A stretch of 17,058 nt of DNA from Microcaldota archaeon (GTDB lineage: Archaea; Micrarchaeota; Micrarchaeia; Micrarchaeales; CABMGC01). Under the pieces are notes generated by a model. The model saw only the letters and a program-made list of their open reading frames with translations. It made no database searches and had not been told where the DNA came from. The position numbers and the translations under genes are program-made. The DNA is taken from NCBI GenBank assembly GCA_027340645.1, contig DAHWQN010000004.1, positions 1-17,058 of the forward strand, given 5' to 3'. Below, one piece after another: positions 1-7,757 of this stretch; position 1 is the stretch's first letter; each line of letters starts with the position of its first letter.

Positions 1-2
1 CT

Positions 3-791
3 CCTTCATTCAACACCTTGATTTTCAATGGAGCCAGCAGCTACGTAAACATGAGTACAAGCAACATGCCTACCGGTTCATCATCGATCTCCGCTTCAGG
101 TTGGATATACTATAACGGTCCAAATAGTTATGATTTGTGGGAAGCAATATACCTGATGGGAAGCTATAGCCAAGGCAAAGAAGCAGGCATGCAGATAAGC
201 GATACAAACGGCAATGTTTTGATATTTGATTCGGGAGGGTCCTGCATCTTTACAAGTAGCCTGCAGGTGCCTCTTGATACATGGAGTTTTGTAGGGTTTT
301 CGCATACTGGCGGAACAACAACAGCAACGCTTTATCTTAATGGCCAGTCGCAGCAGGGGTCAATCGGTGGATGCGATCCAAACATCGGCTCGGTATTCAA
401 TATGATAGGCGCAGAACCGAATCAGCACACCAGATACTTTTTCGGTAACATAGCAAACATACAGGTTTACAGCTCTGCGCTTAACTCAACTCAGATGAAC
501 GAGCTATATGACAGCGGCATATCCGGAGGGCCTGTTTCAAGCAATGTCGTCGGTTGGTGGCCTCTAGAAGGCGATACCAATGATTACTCCGGTTATAATA
601 ATACGGGTTATCCAATTAACATAAATTATGCCAATGGCAATTACATTCCACAGAGTTATCAGGGTGCATCTACAATATCAGTTTCGTCTGCATTGGTGCC
701 ATTCAACAGGAATGGGGGCTTCAACGGCGCAAACTCTCTTTACAGCAACAATCCGAAGTTGTATAAGGTAAGTGTATATTCATGGAAATAA
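3..791 (+). CDS. LamG-domain surface protein, 5' partial, truncated in mid-domain
   Basis: The reading frame is open from the left edge, so the N-terminus lies outside the window; the TTG at 18 is internal. The visible part begins inside a LamG (concanavalin A-like jelly-roll) domain with the strand IFNGASSYV. The domain continues through a LYLNGQ strand and closes with YSSALNSTQMNELYDSGISG. A linker with the motif GWWPLEGDTNDYSGYNN follows, then a second LamG start (GGFNGANSLYS). That second domain stops after only about 25 residues, at VYSWK. The next gene starts 10 nt before this stop, in another frame. LamG domains usually bind glycans or other extracellular ligands, and the protein is presumably exported. 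Ligand and partners cannot be read from sequence. The abrupt end suggests that the gene has lost its 3' part. Confidence 0.8.
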   Translation, partial: PSFNTLIFNGASSYVNMSTSNMPTGSSSISASGWIYYNGPNSYDLWEAIYLMGSYSQGKEAGMQISDTNGNVLIFDSGGSCIFTSSLQVPLDTWSFVGFSHTGGTTTATLYLNGQSQQGSIGGCDPNIGSVFNMIGAEPNQHTRYFFGNIANIQVYSSALNSTQMNELYDSGISGGPVSSNVVGWWPLEGDTNDYSGYNNTGYPININYANGNYIPQSYQGASTISVSSALVPFNRNGGFNGANSLYSNNPKLYKVSVYSWK

Positions 792-3448
792 AAAGCTTTT
801 CAAAGGGCAGTGTAAAAGGACAGCTGATGACCCTCACAGTGCTTCTTGCACTTATACTCATACTTGCTGAGCTCTTCTCGTTTGTAGTTATTGATACGCA
901 ATACAATAATGTGGCGCAGAGCACATTCCTATCGCGATCGTCATCAAGCCTAATATCATCATTAAAGCAGAATGCCCCGCAGTTTGGAAGAGAGAGCCTC
1001 AGTGCTGCGCTTGTCACTCTCACTTACTATGAATACAACGCGTCTCTCAGAAAGGGAAATCTTATAGCTAACACTACAAAGTATCTGCAATATCTCATGA
1101 CGAACGGCATTCTGCCAAATGTTCAATCTGGATCCTTATCTGCCAACTATCTTATCCGGTCGATGGGAAACCTCACGTTTCAGGCATACAACTCCAATGT
1201 AATAAGCAATTTCTCACAGGCAGGCCTGCAGTCTATCACTGAGAACGAACTTTCAATATCACAGAATATCCCCTATGTCTTGAACGTAAGCTACGTAGAA
1301 AACGTAAACATAAGCGTAGGGGGAATTTCATCTATTTACTCCATGCCTGTAAAATTCTCAGTACCACTAAACAATACACCAGATTTGTTTTATGCGCAGC
1401 AGGGCATACTGCGATATATACACTTTGTGAATCCGTCAAACCTTACAAGCCTTGTAACCGGAACATATGCAAGCAGCGGAAACACTCTTGCATACGCATA
1501 TGGAACAGTCTATTACTCTTCAGGCACGTCATGCCCTTCTCTTTCATCTACTATTGAATCGAATACGATACTTGTCATGCCAAATGCGGGGTCATTATCG
1601 GGGTGCGAGAACAGCTTTGGCGGCTTTATAACAAACAGCATAGCGCCAATAAGCCCAACAGTTCCATATCTCGTGTACTCGCAGAATGTAGTACTTTCTA
1701 ACTACTTTATTACAGGGCAGGGCGCTCTGCTCTACGGCCCGCAGCTTTCTACGCTTAACATAGAGAACCTTAGGCAAGCAATTTCAAATGGATCATACAT
1801 AGCATCGCCTTTCCTTCCTTCATATCTATCACGCGCCAATGACTCGTTCAATGCATCTGCTGCAGGCATGTCAACATTCCAGGGATACAACAGGCAGAGT
1901 GCAAGCTTCAATGGGTTGGGCAGCATTAATTTGGGCAGTAATATAAAGCCAGCACAGATTACATTAGCAGCATGGACGTACTCCACAAGCACCGGCCTGA
2001 TTGTCGCATTAAGCAAAAGGGAATCATCTAGCACCACCGCTCCGTCGAGCTATGGTCTTTCCCAGAGAAATTCTGATACACTTTGGTTTACTATAGGAAA
2101 TGGAGGCAACACAGAAGCTTATGCCTCATCCGCAAACGTGCTTCAGAACACATGGCAATTTTGGACAGGAACGTACGACGGAACTACACTAAAGCTTTAT
2201 CTTAATGGGGTATTACAAGGTACTGCGTCATACTCTGGCGGAATAATTTACACAAACGATTTCCCTACGTACATAGGCTATTACCCCTATAATCAACCGA
2301 ATTATGACTGGAATGGTCTGATCTCCAATGTCCAAATCTATGACACAGCCCTAAACTCAAACCAAATATCACAACTATATGCACGAGGAATAGGCGGCCT
2401 TCCAATACCGGACAATGGCCTTATCGGTTGGTGGCCATTGGACGGGAACTCGAACGACTACAGTGGCCAGGGCAATACAGGCACACCTTCAAACATCATT
2501 TACACATTGATGCCTTCAGGCAACTACCTGCGCGACGCGCTAATGCAGAATTATACAGGTACGACGTATCCAATACCTGGAATTGGCTCATGTACAAGCA
2601 TTACTACCTGCACCAGCAACACCCTGCCTAACTTATACCTGAGCAGCAATCCACTTGAAACCGGCAGCATATTCCAGACAGGATCATTCAATGGCCAGAG
2701 CAGTTACGTTCAAGCCCCTGCAATATCCTCAAAACGCAGCGCATCCCTGTGGTTCAATACAAAATCAACTGTCCAGCAACCGCTTCTGGATGGAGGTGCA
2801 TGCAGCACTGCAGGCGATGCATATCAGATATTCCTTACGGGCAACGGCGACATAGGTGACAGTCCTCCAACAGACACACCTGGCTTATACATAGCATTCT
2901 GGTCCGACGATGTCTACTTGCCAGGCCTAAACCTTGGCAATGGTAATTGGCATAATGTTGTTTTGTCGTGGAATGGTGCAACTCAGGTATATGTTGAGGT
3001 AGACGGCACATACCCAAGTGGATACTTGTGGAATGGAGCGTCTTGGACTTCCTTAGAGTCGCAACCATTTACGCTGCCATCCACTCCGACTCCAACAAAC
3101 AACCCATTTCTCATTGGCGAATCAAGATGCCAACTATGGAGCACCGGCAATACATTTTTTGATGGTAACATATCTGATGTACAGGTTTACAATTCCATAA
3201 TAACAACACCTCTGGCAAATAGCATATACGCAAGCGGGATAAGCGGCTCTCCTGTTGCGTCGCTCTCAAGCAATGTCATTGGCTGGTGGCCTCTCAACGG
3301 CAATTCCAACGACTACAGCGGCTATGGGAACAACGGCATACCTACTAATGTCATTTATCCCTATTTCTCAGGCAACTACTTTGCACCAGGAAGCCCTGGC
3401 GGAGTGGAGAACGAGTGGCAGGCCCTCGGGTTTGGCAGTTCGCCTTAG
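782..3448 (+). CDS. Membrane-anchored protein with two LamG domains (888 aa)
   Basis: A short basic N-terminus (residues 1-16) precedes one hydrophobic segment at about 17-39 (LMTLTVLLALILILAEL), which acts as signal anchor. The KGQL sequence before it recalls archaeal class III prepilin signals, but the usual Glu at +5 is absent, so a plain anchor is more likely. Residues 40-365 form an extracellular region rich in Asn, Ser and Tyr with many N-glycosylation sequons. LamG body 1 spans about 370-540, ending YDTALNSNQISQLYARGIGG, followed by GWWPLDGNSNDYSG at about 549. LamG body 2 spans about 630-825, again followed by GWWPLNGNSNDYSG before the C-terminus. The ATG overlaps the end of the upstream LamG gene by 10 nt, so the two are probably co-transcribed. 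A surface adhesion or glycan-binding role is inferred from the family only. Confidence 0.85.
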   Translation: MEIKSFSKGSVKGQLMTLTVLLALILILAELFSFVVIDTQYNNVAQSTFLSRSSSSLISSLKQNAPQFGRESLSAALVTLTYYEYNASLRKGNLIANTTKYLQYLMTNGILPNVQSGSLSANYLIRSMGNLTFQAYNSNVISNFSQAGLQSITENELSISQNIPYVLNVSYVENVNISVGGISSIYSMPVKFSVPLNNTPDLFYAQQGILRYIHFVNPSNLTSLVTGTYASSGNTLAYAYGTVYYSSGTSCPSLSSTIESNTILVMPNAGSLSGCENSFGGFITNSIAPISPTVPYLVYSQNVVLSNYFITGQGALLYGPQLSTLNIENLRQAISNGSYIASPFLPSYLSRANDSFNASAAGMSTFQGYNRQSASFNGLGSINLGSNIKPAQITLAAWTYSTSTGLIVALSKRESSSTTAPSSYGLSQRNSDTLWFTIGNGGNTEAYASSANVLQNTWQFWTGTYDGTTLKLYLNGVLQGTASYSGGIIYTNDFPTYIGYYPYNQPNYDWNGLISNVQIYDTALNSNQISQLYARGIGGLPIPDNGLIGWWPLDGNSNDYSGQGNTGTPSNIIYTLMPSGNYLRDALMQNYTGTTYPIPGIGSCTSITTCTSNTLPNLYLSSNPLETGSIFQTGSFNGQSSYVQAPAISSKRSASLWFNTKSTVQQPLLDGGACSTAGDAYQIFLTGNGDIGDSPPTDTPGLYIAFWSDDVYLPGLNLGNGNWHNVVLSWNGATQVYVEVDGTYPSGYLWNGASWTSLESQPFTLPSTPTPTNNPFLIGESRCQLWSTGNTFFDGNISDVQVYNSIITTPLANSIYASGISGSPVASLSSNVIGWWPLNGNSNDYSGYGNNGIPTNVIYPYFSGNYFAPGSPGGVENEWQALGFGSSP

Positions 3449-3476
3449 ATTGCCGTCCACTGCTTTGAAACAGGAA

Positions 3477-3485
3477 CTTAAATTA
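3477..3485 (+). promoter_or_regulatory. TATA-like box of lipA
   Basis: The sequence CTTAAATTA is centred about 25 nt before the lipA ATG at 3506, in the 57-nt gap after the LamG gene. This spacing fits an archaeal promoter giving a leaderless or nearly leaderless mRNA. No Shine-Dalgarno sequence is evident. Confidence 0.45.
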
Positions 3486-3505
3486 CTGTATGGATTATTC
3501 TAAGC

Positions 3506-4417
3506 ATGGCAGCATCGAATGCGTTACCTGAGTGGCTTTCAATACGTCCTGCATCAACAAGTTCCTACTCCGGCATAAAGAATCGTGTAAAGGAACTTGG
3601 TCTTAGCACTGTATGCGTCGAGGCGCACTGTCCTAACATAACTGAGTGCTGGAGCAGTGGCACTGCGACATTCATGGTGCTTGGCAGTTTGTGCACACGC
3701 GGCTGCAGATTCTGCGCCGTGAAGAAAAGTGCAGCAGGCCAGAAACCAGACGATCTCGAGCCTGAAAAATTGGCAAAGGTTATAAACGAGTGGGGACTTG
3801 ACTACATAGTCATAACTTCAGTGTGCAGGGATGATCTAGAGGATCAAGGTGCGGGGCACTTTGCTGCATGCGTGTCGGAGATAAAGAGGCTGAATACTGG
3901 TACAAAGATAGAGGTTCTAATACCAGATTTTACTGCAGACACTCGTCTGCTACGCAAGATAACCGATTCAAGGCCAGATGTGATAGGGCACAACATCGAG
4001 ACTGTAGAGAGAATAAGTCCGAGCATACGCGATAGGCGCGCATCGTATAGGCAATCGATTAAAGTACTAAAGACAGTAAAGGAGCTAGATAAAAGGATAT
4101 ACACAAAATCGGCTATGATGCTTGGCATCGGGGAAACAGACATAGAGATAATGTCAAGTCTGGATGATATGCGCTCAATTGGCGTGGATTTTATTGCGAT
4201 GGGCCAGTACCTGCGCCCCAATTCCGCGTACATAGAAGTAAAGGAGTTTGTAACACCGGAAAGGTTCTCAATGTTAAAAGATAAAGCGATGTCAAAAGGC
4301 TTTTTGTACGCAGCGGCCGGTCCATTTGTCCGAAGCTCCTATCTAGCAGGGGAATCTTTTACAAAGGCTATACTCAAAACGTCACCTGAACATGTTCCAC
4401 TCTCTGCTTCTGTATGA
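3506..4417 (+). CDS. lipA: Lipoyl synthase (radical SAM)
   Basis: Lipoyl synthase inserts two sulfur atoms at C6 and C8 of an octanoyl group bound to a carrier protein or E2/H-protein domain, using radical SAM chemistry and an auxiliary 4Fe-4S cluster that is consumed. Both cluster motifs are visible: the LipA-specific C37-x4-C42-x5-C48 and the radical SAM C63-x3-C67-x2-C70. The C-terminal RSSYLAGE sequence matches the conserved RSSY motif whose serine ligates the auxiliary cluster. At 303 aa the length is normal for the family, so the enzyme looks complete. The ATG is chosen because the protein begins just ahead of the conserved region and a TATA-like box lies about 25 nt upstream. The gene converges on the lipoate ligase gene and overlaps its 3' end by 36 bp, making a lipoate locus. 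Cytoplasmic. Confidence 0.95.
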   Translation: MAASNALPEWLSIRPASTSSYSGIKNRVKELGLSTVCVEAHCPNITECWSSGTATFMVLGSLCTRGCRFCAVKKSAAGQKPDDLEPEKLAKVINEWGLDYIVITSVCRDDLEDQGAGHFAACVSEIKRLNTGTKIEVLIPDFTADTRLLRKITDSRPDVIGHNIETVERISPSIRDRRASYRQSIKVLKTVKELDKRIYTKSAMMLGIGETDIEIMSSLDDMRSIGVDFIAMGQYLRPNSAYIEVKEFVTPERFSMLKDKAMSKGFLYAAAGPFVRSSYLAGESFTKAILKTSPEHVPLSASV

Positions 4418-5125
4418 ATCTGCGAGCTCTTCTGCATCATCTAGCTCTTGCTTTGTAAGTTTTCCCATTGTGAAGTCAATATCAGATGTGAATCCCATGA
4501 GCAATGCATCATAAAGCTCCATTATACTGACATTTTTCTGGCTTTTGACGCACGTAACCCTTTCTTCAACGCTTTTTATCTGCTTGTCGGATATCTTCTC
4601 TTTGCTTACGTTTAGAATGGAGAACATCTCACTGACATTCAAATCATAAAGGACAGTGCCATGCTGCAGAAGCGTACCCTGTCTTCTGGTCTGTGCACTC
4701 CCTGATATCTTCTTACTGTTTACTATTATATCATTTATCGGAGCAAACTTCGAATCTATTCCAAGGTTCTTTAATCCACTTATTACTAATGAGCATATCT
4801 CCTTGTAACTTTCACGTATGCCTTTACTAAACATCTTCTCAGGAGCTATAACACTATACGTCACCTCTCCGCCTTGCGCATGGTATACGGCACCACCACC
4901 AGTAATCCTCCTTATGCAATCTATGCCCTGCTTTATGCATAGATCAACGTTAACCTCATCCCTCATGCTCTGAAACCTGCCTATCGAGACGGCACCCGGG
5001 TTCCATGTATAAAAGCGTATCGTCGGATGAGATTCCTTTTCTGATATCCTCGAAAGCAGCGCTTCGTCTATGGCCATGTTCGTGAACGCGTCATGTTCCT
5101 CAATGCCAATGACTCTCCATTTCAT
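4382..5125 (-). CDS. lplA: Lipoate-protein ligase, catalytic (N-terminal domain) subunit
   Basis: This 247-aa protein is the large catalytic domain of lipoate-protein ligase A, which activates lipoate or octanoate with ATP and transfers it to a lysine of acceptor domains. Visible family motifs are RRITGGGAVYH (residues 72-82, the nucleotide/lipoate loop) and NDIIVNSKKISGSAQ (131-145), with K139 as the likely catalytic lysine, followed by LLQHGTVLYD. The C-terminal domain found in E. coli LplA is missing here and is encoded by the gene just upstream, the arrangement known from Thermoplasma acidophilum. The ATG overlaps the stop of that gene by 4 nt (ATGA), indicating translational coupling. 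The 3' end overlaps lipA on the other strand by 36 bp. With both LipA and LplA present, the cell could make lipoate and also salvage it. Confidence 0.93.
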   Translation of the reverse strand: MKWRVIGIEEHDAFTNMAIDEALLSRISEKESHPTIRFYTWNPGAVSIGRFQSMRDEVNVDLCIKQGIDCIRRITGGGAVYHAQGGEVTYSVIAPEKMFSKGIRESYKEICSLVISGLKNLGIDSKFAPINDIIVNSKKISGSAQTRRQGTLLQHGTVLYDLNVSEMFSILNVSKEKISDKQIKSVEERVTCVKSQKNVSIMELYDALLMGFTSDIDFTMGKLTKQELDDAEELADSYRSREWNMFR

Positions 5126-5412
5126 CTTATCGCCATTTTGACAACCTTGGCTATAGACACAGCATCTATTCCTATAGTCTGAATATTATTTGCATCTATG
5201 GCAGACTGTACAGCAACGGCAATGTCATGTTCATTTGCATTTGCAGCAATTCCCTCGATTGATGATTCTATTGCAGATAGTCCATCTTCGGGGTGCACAA
5301 AGAAGTCACCCGTAATTTCTACTCTTGCCATACTGGTTTCATATGTAACCTTTGCTGTGATGAGTTTTCCATGCGGAACCTTGTATGTTGCCTTTCCGGT
5401 ACTCTCTCCCAT
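5122..5412 (-). CDS. lplB: Lipoate-protein ligase, C-terminal domain subunit
   Basis: This small protein (96 aa from the chosen ATG) matches the accessory C-terminal domain of lipoate ligases. It opens with GKATYKVPHGKLITAKVTYE, the conserved start of that domain, then GDFFVHPEDGLSAIESSIEG, and ends with a short alpha/beta segment. In Thermoplasma the separate LplB is needed for LplA to activate lipoate, and the same division of labour is expected here. A longer frame starts at a TTG at 5427, but the ATG at 5412 is preferred: it lies 25 nt from a strong TATA box (5434-5441), which fits a leaderless mRNA, and it begins at the conserved region. It is the first gene of the lplB-lplA operon (4-nt overlap) and is divergent from the NAC gene. 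Confidence 0.9.
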   Translation of the reverse strand: MGESTGKATYKVPHGKLITAKVTYETSMARVEITGDFFVHPEDGLSAIESSIEGIAANANEHDIAVAVQSAIDANNIQTIGIDAVSIAKVVKMAIR

Positions 5413-5433
5413 GTTTTCTAAACGCAACTAAGT

Positions 5434-5441
5434 TATTTATA
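5434..5441. promoter_or_regulatory. Shared TATA region between lplB and NAC
   Basis: On the minus strand TATAAATA lies 25 nt before the lplB ATG. On the plus strand the same bases read TATTTATA and would place a transcription start near 5463, leaving a leader of roughly 12 nt for NAC that carries a Shine-Dalgarno-like TGAGGT (5464-5469). One AT-rich core may therefore serve both genes. Confidence 0.5.
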
Positions 5442-5475
5442 CCTTCAATGGAGAATCAATATCTGAGGTTATGTA

Positions 5476-5811
5476 ATGATGCCTAACATGGATCCAAGGG
5501 CACTGAAGCGTATGATGGACAGCATGGGTATGAAAAATACAGAAATACCCTCAGACAAAGTAATCATAAGCAGCGCAGATAAGGATATAGTGATAGTGGG
5601 AGCGTCTGTCACATTGATAGAGATGCAGGGCACCAAGACATTTAGCATATCTGGGGGCAATGTTTCAGAGGTAGATAAGGCGAAGCCTGAGATAAGCGAG
5701 GAAGATGTGCGCATGGTAATGGAAAAGACGGATTCAAGCAAGGACGACGCACGCCAAGCTCTTGAAGAGACCAATGGCAGCATCGCAGATGCTATACTGA
5801 AGTTGAGTTGA
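5476..5811 (+). CDS. nac: Archaeal nascent polypeptide-associated complex protein (alpha-NAC)
   Basis: Archaeal NAC forms homodimers that bind the ribosome near the exit tunnel and contact emerging chains. The 111-aa protein has the expected two parts. The N-terminal stretch MDPRALKRMMDSMGM and the NAC barrel (about residues 20-65, including VTLIEMQGTKTFSISGG) are followed by a UBA domain at about 74-111 (EEDVRMVMEKTDSSKDDAR, ending GSIADAILKLS). Two adjacent ATGs occur at 5476 and 5479, both downstream of a TGAGGT Shine-Dalgarno-like sequence. The gene is single, divergent from lplB and convergent with the DUF424 gene, whose stop lies only 2 bp away. It is a housekeeping gene and nothing about it looks altered. 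Confidence 0.95.
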   Translation: MMPNMDPRALKRMMDSMGMKNTEIPSDKVIISSADKDIVIVGASVTLIEMQGTKTFSISGGNVSEVDKAKPEISEEDVRMVMEKTDSSKDDARQALEETNGSIADAILKLS

Positions 5812-5813
5812 AG

Positions 5814-6137
5814 CTACTGGATGATTTTGTATACTTGCAGCGATGGCACGCCTCCTATGGCTTTTATATCTGAGTCGGTGGCAAGCCCGGCCTTTATGGC
5901 TGCTCCTACAGAATCCTCGCCAACTATGTTGCATGTGTATATGTCTGCGCCTAATAATGTATCAACGGCATCCTTGGGATATACAAGAGCGCCTTCGTAA
6001 AAATCCCTGTACTTATCCAGGTCAAGGGTTGTGCCTGTCTTCTTGTCTGAGTATACCCTTCCCAACATCTTCTCATCGCACATAGCTATCATATCGCCAT
6101 GTTCAGTTTTATGCGCCTTCAGATAAATTTTTGCCAT
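5814..6137 (-). CDS. DUF424 family archaeal protein
   Basis: The 107-aa product has the DUF424 pattern: an N-terminal strand MAKIYLKAHKTEHGDMIAMC, then DEKMLGR, a middle FYEGALV segment, then NIVGEDSVGAAIKAGL and the C-terminal IGGVPSLQVYKI. DUF424 proteins are small, nearly confined to archaea, and have no firmly assigned function to my knowledge. A longer frame begins at 6194, but the 19 extra residues are Cys/Ser-rich and lie inside the upstream glycosyltransferase gene, so the ATG at 6137 is chosen. It starts 7 nt after the glycosyltransferase stop (6145) and is probably co-transcribed with it, though no functional link is evident. No transmembrane segment is present. Confidence 0.85.
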   Translation of the reverse strand: MAKIYLKAHKTEHGDMIAMCDEKMLGRVYSDKKTGTTLDLDKYRDFYEGALVYPKDAVDTLLGADIYTCNIVGEDSVGAAIKAGLATDSDIKAIGGVPSLQVYKIIQ

Positions 6138-6144
6138 ATTTGCA

Positions 6145-7689
6145 CTACTTGTACTTGTAAAACATAAACAGTGTGGATACGTACAATACGCCATACCACA
6201 GCAGCCACATACCGCCGTAAAGGTTGTTTATACCAACAGCAAAGCCTCCAAGTATTAAAAGGAAGGCAGAGAAAGCTATTTCAGTTACTGAGTTCCTGAT
6301 CGCATATATAAACCTATGGCTTTTTATAGAATTATTCCTGTTCCATACAATCTTGTATTTTTTCCTGAATATTGCTGCGAACGCAGCTTTTGCACGTATG
6401 AATGCCAGTGAAAAATTAAGGATAAATATCATGAAGCCCTTGCTGAAAGAACCAAAGTATGTCTTCGTGAGTATTATAGGCGCAAGTATTGATACCAGTA
6501 GCGCGCCTATGCCAAGTATCTCAAGGTCAAACGTTAAATACCCTGCACTGAAAAGATTCTGAACTGTAAGATGTGCTATCGGAAGCTGAGAGAATACTAT
6601 CATTATTGATACTAAGGTGAAAAGCACAAGCATGACTGAAATGTAATTCAGCCCGAAGCCATGTGTCATATAGTCTATATTTGACAGGAGGGAAGTACGC
6701 TTGGCTATATTCTTGTTCCTTGATTTCTTCATAAAGTACCCGAGAAATTGCGTGTCCCCATAGTTGTAGCGCCACTGCTGCTTCACAAGCTCGGTGAATG
6801 TTGAAATTGGTTCCCCATAAGCATATACTTTCGGTATATACAAGCTTTTGAATCCGTGAATATCAGACTCGAAGCTGAAAAATGTGTCTTCTATAACATA
6901 TTCTGGAAATCCACCGACCGCCCTCAAGTTAGCTGATCGTATCAAACCGCAAGATCCGGCGAATATTGCAGTATTGTTCAGCGCGCGCGATGGCTGTATG
7001 AACTTGAAGAAAAATGCGTCAAATAGGTCAACAGTATCAGAAAAGAACGTACCCTTTTTATATCTCTTTTCAGTCTGTATGTAAGCAAGCTTCTCATCCT
7101 GGAAATAAGGGAGAAGGTCCTTAAGAAACATAGCATTAGTAAGATACTCATCATAATCAAATACGGCTATGAACTCTTCCTTCATGCTCTTCATGAGATT
7201 GTTTAATGCTCCAGCCTTAAATCCAACCCTATTTATTCTGTGTATATACTTATATCCGAGCTTCCTGCATGCATTGCGTACATGCTGGATTTTTTCTCTG
7301 TCTGTAGAATCATCAAGCATATAAAACTTTATTCTGTCCTTGGGATAATCCAAGTCCTTGAGCTTGCTTATAGTTCTTACTACAGTATCCGGATCCTCAT
7401 TATATGTAGCAACAGCCACTGCTACTGTAGGCAATCTCATTATAGGTTTCAGATTTTCCGTTATGCCATTTATGTAAATATCATAGAAGTAAGAGCGATA
7501 GTATGAATAGGCAGTAAATGTATTGAACAAACCAGCAACTATCGAGAGCACCAGGTATGAGAAGGCAAGCAGGTATGTATATGCATTAGTTGCGTTTATT
7601 ATTAGATAAATGGAAAAGCCAAAACCTAAAGCAGTAAGAGCCCCAAACAGTACCACGGCAAGCAGTCTGCCTGCAAGTTCCTTTTCCAT
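6145..7689 (-). CDS. Membrane glycosyltransferase family 2 (cellulose synthase-like)
   Basis: This is a 514-aa processive-type GT2 enzyme. Two N-terminal membrane segments (about 8-31 and 38-60) precede a cytoplasmic catalytic domain (about 85-320). That domain carries VAVATYNEDP, DDS at 126-128 (nucleotide binding), KAGALNNLM, the DxD-type DYD at 178-180, GSCGLIRSANLRAVGGF, the catalytic-base region IEDTFF at 266-271 and QQWRY at 304-308 in the place of the Q-x-x-R-W motif. About four further membrane segments follow (347-368, 388-408, 418-440, 468-510). The order matches BcsA and related synthases that add sugars from UDP- or GDP-donors and may extrude the product. Substrate is unknown. A TATA box 24 nt before the ATG supports this start and a leaderless mRNA. 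A glycan role fits the next gene upstream, another glycosyltransferase. Confidence 0.88.
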   Translation of the reverse strand: MEKELAGRLLAVVLFGALTALGFGFSIYLIINATNAYTYLLAFSYLVLSIVAGLFNTFTAYSYYRSYFYDIYINGITENLKPIMRLPTVAVAVATYNEDPDTVVRTISKLKDLDYPKDRIKFYMLDDSTDREKIQHVRNACRKLGYKYIHRINRVGFKAGALNNLMKSMKEEFIAVFDYDEYLTNAMFLKDLLPYFQDEKLAYIQTEKRYKKGTFFSDTVDLFDAFFFKFIQPSRALNNTAIFAGSCGLIRSANLRAVGGFPEYVIEDTFFSFESDIHGFKSLYIPKVYAYGEPISTFTELVKQQWRYNYGDTQFLGYFMKKSRNKNIAKRTSLLSNIDYMTHGFGLNYISVMLVLFTLVSIMIVFSQLPIAHLTVQNLFSAGYLTFDLEILGIGALLVSILAPIILTKTYFGSFSKGFMIFILNFSLAFIRAKAAFAAIFRKKYKIVWNRNNSIKSHRFIYAIRNSVTEIAFSAFLLILGGFAVGINNLYGGMWLLWYGVLYVSTLFMFYKYK

Positions 7690-7709
7690 AAAAAATCACA
7701 AAGACAGCA

Positions 7710-7716
7710 CTATATG
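7710..7716 (-). promoter_or_regulatory. TATA-like box of the GT2 gene
   Basis: CATATAG on the minus strand is centred about 24 nt before the ATG at 7689, in the 68-bp gap between the two glycosyltransferase genes. It implies that the GT2-DUF424 pair has its own promoter and a leaderless transcript. Confidence 0.45.
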
Positions 7717-7757
7717 AGTTCAGCGAAGGTATTTAACAGTAATCCTCTTCAAGCAGA

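Noticed and set aside
782..900. Class III prepilin signal peptide in the second LamG protein
   Set aside because: KGQ precedes the hydrophobic stretch, but the conserved Glu at +5 is missing and the protein is far larger than pilins; a simple signal anchor explains it.
2428..3503. Several 60-80 codon frames inside the second LamG gene
   Set aside because: They are out-of-frame readings of the LamG and linker repeats and have no independent promoter or family signal.
3844..4233. Minus-strand 129-codon frame inside lipA
   Set aside because: It lies wholly within the well-supported lipoyl synthase gene and has no recognisable motif.
5413..5427. TTG start of lplB at 5427
   Set aside because: The TATA box lies only about 10 nt away from it, too close for transcription to include it; the ATG at 5412 is at the correct distance.
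5469..5783. Minus-strand 104-codon frame opposite NAC
   Set aside because: It is antisense to a conserved NAC-UBA gene; its Ser/Leu-rich product is what reverse reading of that gene gives.
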